Under the pieces are notes generated by a model. It was not told the DNA's origin, ran no database searches, and saw only the letters and a list, made by a program, of their open reading frames with translations. This document shows, piece after piece, positions 60,760-64,000 of a DNA stretch of 64,000 nucleotides. Each line of letters begins with the position of its first letter. Positions within the stretch are counted from its first letter, which is position 1. This stretch comes from Hymenolepis diminuta (lineage: Eukaryota; Platyhelminthes; Cestoda; Cyclophyllidea; Hymenolepididae). The stretch covers positions 154,203-218,202 of the forward strand of contig CAADRB010000065.1 in assembly GCA_900708905.1 (NCBI GenBank). Reading direction: 5' to 3'. Both the position numbers and the translations under genes were made by a program.

Positions 60760-63700
60760 GAGCCTTCATTTGTCAGCTTTCTATAATATTCTAAGCGTTC
60801 TTTCGATCAGCGAATAAAATGAGCCGAGGAAATTTGTACATTTTATGGCGCCTGCAAGTACAGAAAAGAAATTGATGAAAGCTCCAATTGAGTTTGACGT
60901 TTGACGTTTTATATATCCCCCATCACCAATTAAGAATTATTTTTTAATTTTTAAATTCATGATCTAAAATTCAGCAGTTTTAGATATTTCACTTAGAGTA
61001 CAAATATTTCGTATGCTCTACCTGTAAAGTAAGTTGATGTTCCACTTCGAATTATGCTCAATTCTGAATTATAAAGTCAGTTGCTCTTTTTTCCTTAAAA
61101 TTTGAGCTCATTTAATAAAAAATACGCCTTTCGCCAAAAACTCCATTGAAATGGAAGTAGATCTTGACCTTTTTCGTCGATCTAACCCAGCCTACTGATC
61201 AAATTTGAATCTTCTGGGAGAACAAGGACTATCTTTGTTTTAAACACAAAATAAAACATATGTTTTGATATCACAAACACCTAAACCTTTGCCTCTGACT
61301 TCATGACTAAACGATTCAAATTGACGCTGTATTTTCCTATTTATTTATATACATTAAAACAAACTAATATGGAGACAACTTTTAGTCGCTCTTTAAGCAG
61401 TCGCATTTGTGTTCTCAAGTTAATAATAAATCGATGCGTACCGATCACAAATGATCGACTCAGATTATTAATTAAAAACACGAAAAAAAGGATGACTGGG
61501 ATATTTCTATTCCGTAGACGCTCATTTCACTTTTCTGTGAATGAAAAAAATAAAATCTTAAATACAGTGATAATTAGGCAAGTATATCGTGGAAGTAGTA
61601 AAACTTGATCGGAATAGCAAATCTAGTTGAGAAAAGTGGAGGAGAGAAATAACAAACAGATACATGAGGAAACCCTCTCTCCCTTCCACCACCCCACACA
61701 AGCGTAGTTACCTTTCCTCACACATTTACTTCACCTCCAACCTCAAAAGTCTCAAAGTCGTCTAGAATGTAAAGAACTCAGACCCTGTTACTTGATAAAT
61801 TAATTTCCAATAAATAAATATATATTCATTTTACACTAAGTACGCAATTCAATTAGAGAAAAGAATACTTCGTTCGTATTGTTTTTGATAATTTAAAATT
61901 AAGATTTCCGGCACAGGTACTTTCAAATAGGCATAGAAGTAATATTTGAGAATTTAAATATCAGAAACCCAATAAAATAAAGTACAATTATTGATTTAAT
62001 TTCCTTTATATCAAAGTTTATTTGATTAATATTTAATTATTTAAAAGAACAGCACTTGGCGTAAGAATCATATTCGATATTTCATATTTGGGGAGAAATT
62101 AATTAAAACCTTTTGTTACTATTAAGTGCATTCGGTCTACATTATGAGACTTGAATTAGAAAGAAGATATAATTATTATTCAATGAATTTCAAAGTGTCT
62201 CTGAGGTACAATATCGATTTGTTCTTTTCAGTTCAAATTACTATTACTTGGTTTTAAAAACAAAATTTCCATTTTAACATTTTCCCTTTAAGAAATTTCA
62301 ATCTGATCCCAAAAAAATACTGTAAAGGACACCGAAACAGGGTAAATTTAAGTAAGCCCTTGAAAATAAATTATAAATGCGCAATTTTAGTTATGTTTAA
62401 ATATGCTACTTCGAGCCAAGTGTACTCTTCTGTCCTTATGCAAATTTCAAGCCTCCAAATTCAAATAAAATATGATGGAATTACTTCAAACACACAAAAG
62501 TATTTTCATCAGTTAAAACTCAAAGTATCGAAGTACAAAATGTTTAATTTGGAGGAGTGGTAAATGTCCATTTACAAAATGTGCTTCGGTAGAAGGAGAC
62601 AAGGAGGAGGGACTCTGATGGAATTTCACCCCGGTCTTACTTAAGAATTCAAATAATTCTGACAGGAGCAAAGCGAAGTTAAAGTGTACCAACCTACTCC
62701 CGTTGAAAAAAAATCAAAATGTAGAACATATTTTTGATGAGAAGTGCAATTTCAATGTTATACTAATTGATCTATGTGTGACAAATATCCTTCTTTGTTG
62801 TGAAACAAGTAACAATTTGGAAATTATCAACGTGCGAGAGAGCAAAACGACGCATATCTCTGTAAAAGGAGATGACTGAGTCGCAGATAGAGTAGATATA
62901 CGCTCCGTAGGTAGAAAAATATGATGAATAAATAAGTAAGACAAAGAAAATTCGCAGACACTTGACAAACTGAAAGACTTCCTTGTTAAAGAAGCACATC
63001 AATGGAGGGTGGTTACGAAATCACCTGAAAACGCCCTGTCAGAAATCTTGTGATTAACGATGATAAGAAATAATTTAATTGATCATGAAAGAAAAAAACG
63101 GATAACCTTAAGATTTCATAGTTCTGACTCTTGACTCTTGACTTACCCCCAATTTTCTTCAACATTACTCGAATTGCTTCTGTCATCCACTTTCTGGAGA
63201 TCCTCTATATGACTGAGAATTGTATACTTTTCTTCGTTTTCCATGGATGTTAGAACATTGTGGGCATTTCTTAAGGGAAGTTAGTTTCCACATGGCGACA
63301 ACTGATTATCAGTATCTATTATTTATAATCACCTTAGTGTCTTCAATAACCAACATATGCTGTAATCGAAATAAAGTTTGATCTCTTTGCTCCTATTTTT
63401 CATAAATAAGACACAAGATCCTTCTGTCTTCATTCCATGTCATATCTTCGTTAAATGCAGCTCAAATCTCTGAATTTTTTAATGACAATGGCATAGGAGC
63501 ATTGGCAAGAATTAAACAGACTCCTGATCATGGTGTTTTCAAACTGTTCCAAGTCATGCTCTATTGCGTTTGACGTAAATACTACAGCTCTGTTGAGTAA
63601 AGGGCCTGGATGGGAATTCAAATAACCGAAATAACTTCAAACGCGTCGTTGATAAAGTGTTAAATGAACTTTTTGGTAACGAAGAGATTCGTACATCGAA

Positions 63701-64000
63701 GGATTTACACTTATCGAATTAATGATTTTGCCTATCATCAAAAGATTATAAATCGTTTAAAAATGGCAACTATAAACAAATCCTACAGTGGATTTGCGAG
63801 TTATTCACTGACCCTGGCGTTGATTTCGGTAGCATTTAGAGGTACCTCAACACTTCTTAACGAATTTATATGATGTCTAGCAATGACATACGCATTTTAA
63901 ATGCATTTAAACAAATTGCAAATATTGTTTTTCAAAAGAAAGTGAGGCAATACACTAAGTATCGTTTTTGGATTTTATGGTCTGATTGCAACCGAAAATC
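60760..64000. other. intergenic to window end, nothing recognised
   Basis: No gene or RNA is supported. A 101-codon lysine/arginine-rich frame at 61303 has no recognisable domain. CATTTCTTAAGGGAAGTTA near 63270 resembles part of the SINE body at 30155, but it is too short to call. Confidence 0.45.

Noticed and set aside
61303..61608. 101-codon basic open frame
   Set aside because: The lysine/arginine/isoleucine-rich composition is what AT-rich non-coding DNA gives; no domain or signal.
63220..63300. SINE fragment near the window end
   Set aside because: Only about 20 bases resemble the body of the copy at 30095, and no head is seen.

Overview
The window is AT-rich, gene-poor nuclear DNA from a eukaryote, most likely an invertebrate animal. 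The signs are spliceosomal introns with GT(GC)/AG ends, TATA/CCAAT promoters, secreted proteins with signal peptides, a decayed mariner transposon and many old copies of a tRNA-derived SINE. Nothing fixes the phylum. A flatworm-like genome fits the base composition and repeat load, but that is a guess. There are no operons, bacterial ribosome binding sites, CRISPR arrays or rRNA/tRNA genes that I can support.

The main feature is at 11.7-19.1 kb: three tandem, same-strand paralogues for secreted cysteine-rich proteins of 240, 243 and 250 residues that I cannot assign to a known family. Each unit repeats one architecture. It has a GCGTGCGTA motif, a TTTAAA, a CCAAT box, a TATA-like box and a TCTTCA-type start region. 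Then come a short non-coding exon 1, one 5'-UTR intron of about 550-690 bp ending 18-27 bases before the ATG, a single coding exon, and a 3' UTR with shared blocks. The third unit departs from this plan: its exon 1 donor is GC instead of GT, and a second promoter-like segment lies inside its intron.

At 41.3-42.2 kb is a continuous 301-codon reading frame for an FCP1-like (HAD-superfamily) phosphatase with an intact DxDxT motif. At 28.2-29.4 kb is a dead mariner copy on the minus strand. Everything else is intergenic DNA with old dispersed repeats. These are at least ten tRNA-like SINE copies, clustered at 27-31 kb and 36-45 kb, and several unnamed repeat families recognised as diverged pairs or triplets (20.7/24.6/27.6 kb; 26.4/37.1/51.6 kb; 40.5/60.6 kb; 43.2/44.0 kb; 47.3/47.6 kb). 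A few low-confidence candidate exons are listed at 38.9, 50.8, 55.6, 56.4 and 58.4-58.8 kb.

The three paralogues look like a local family expansion with shared regulation. The phosphatase and the mobile elements show no functional link to them. All repeat alignments were made by eye, so copy boundaries are approximate.
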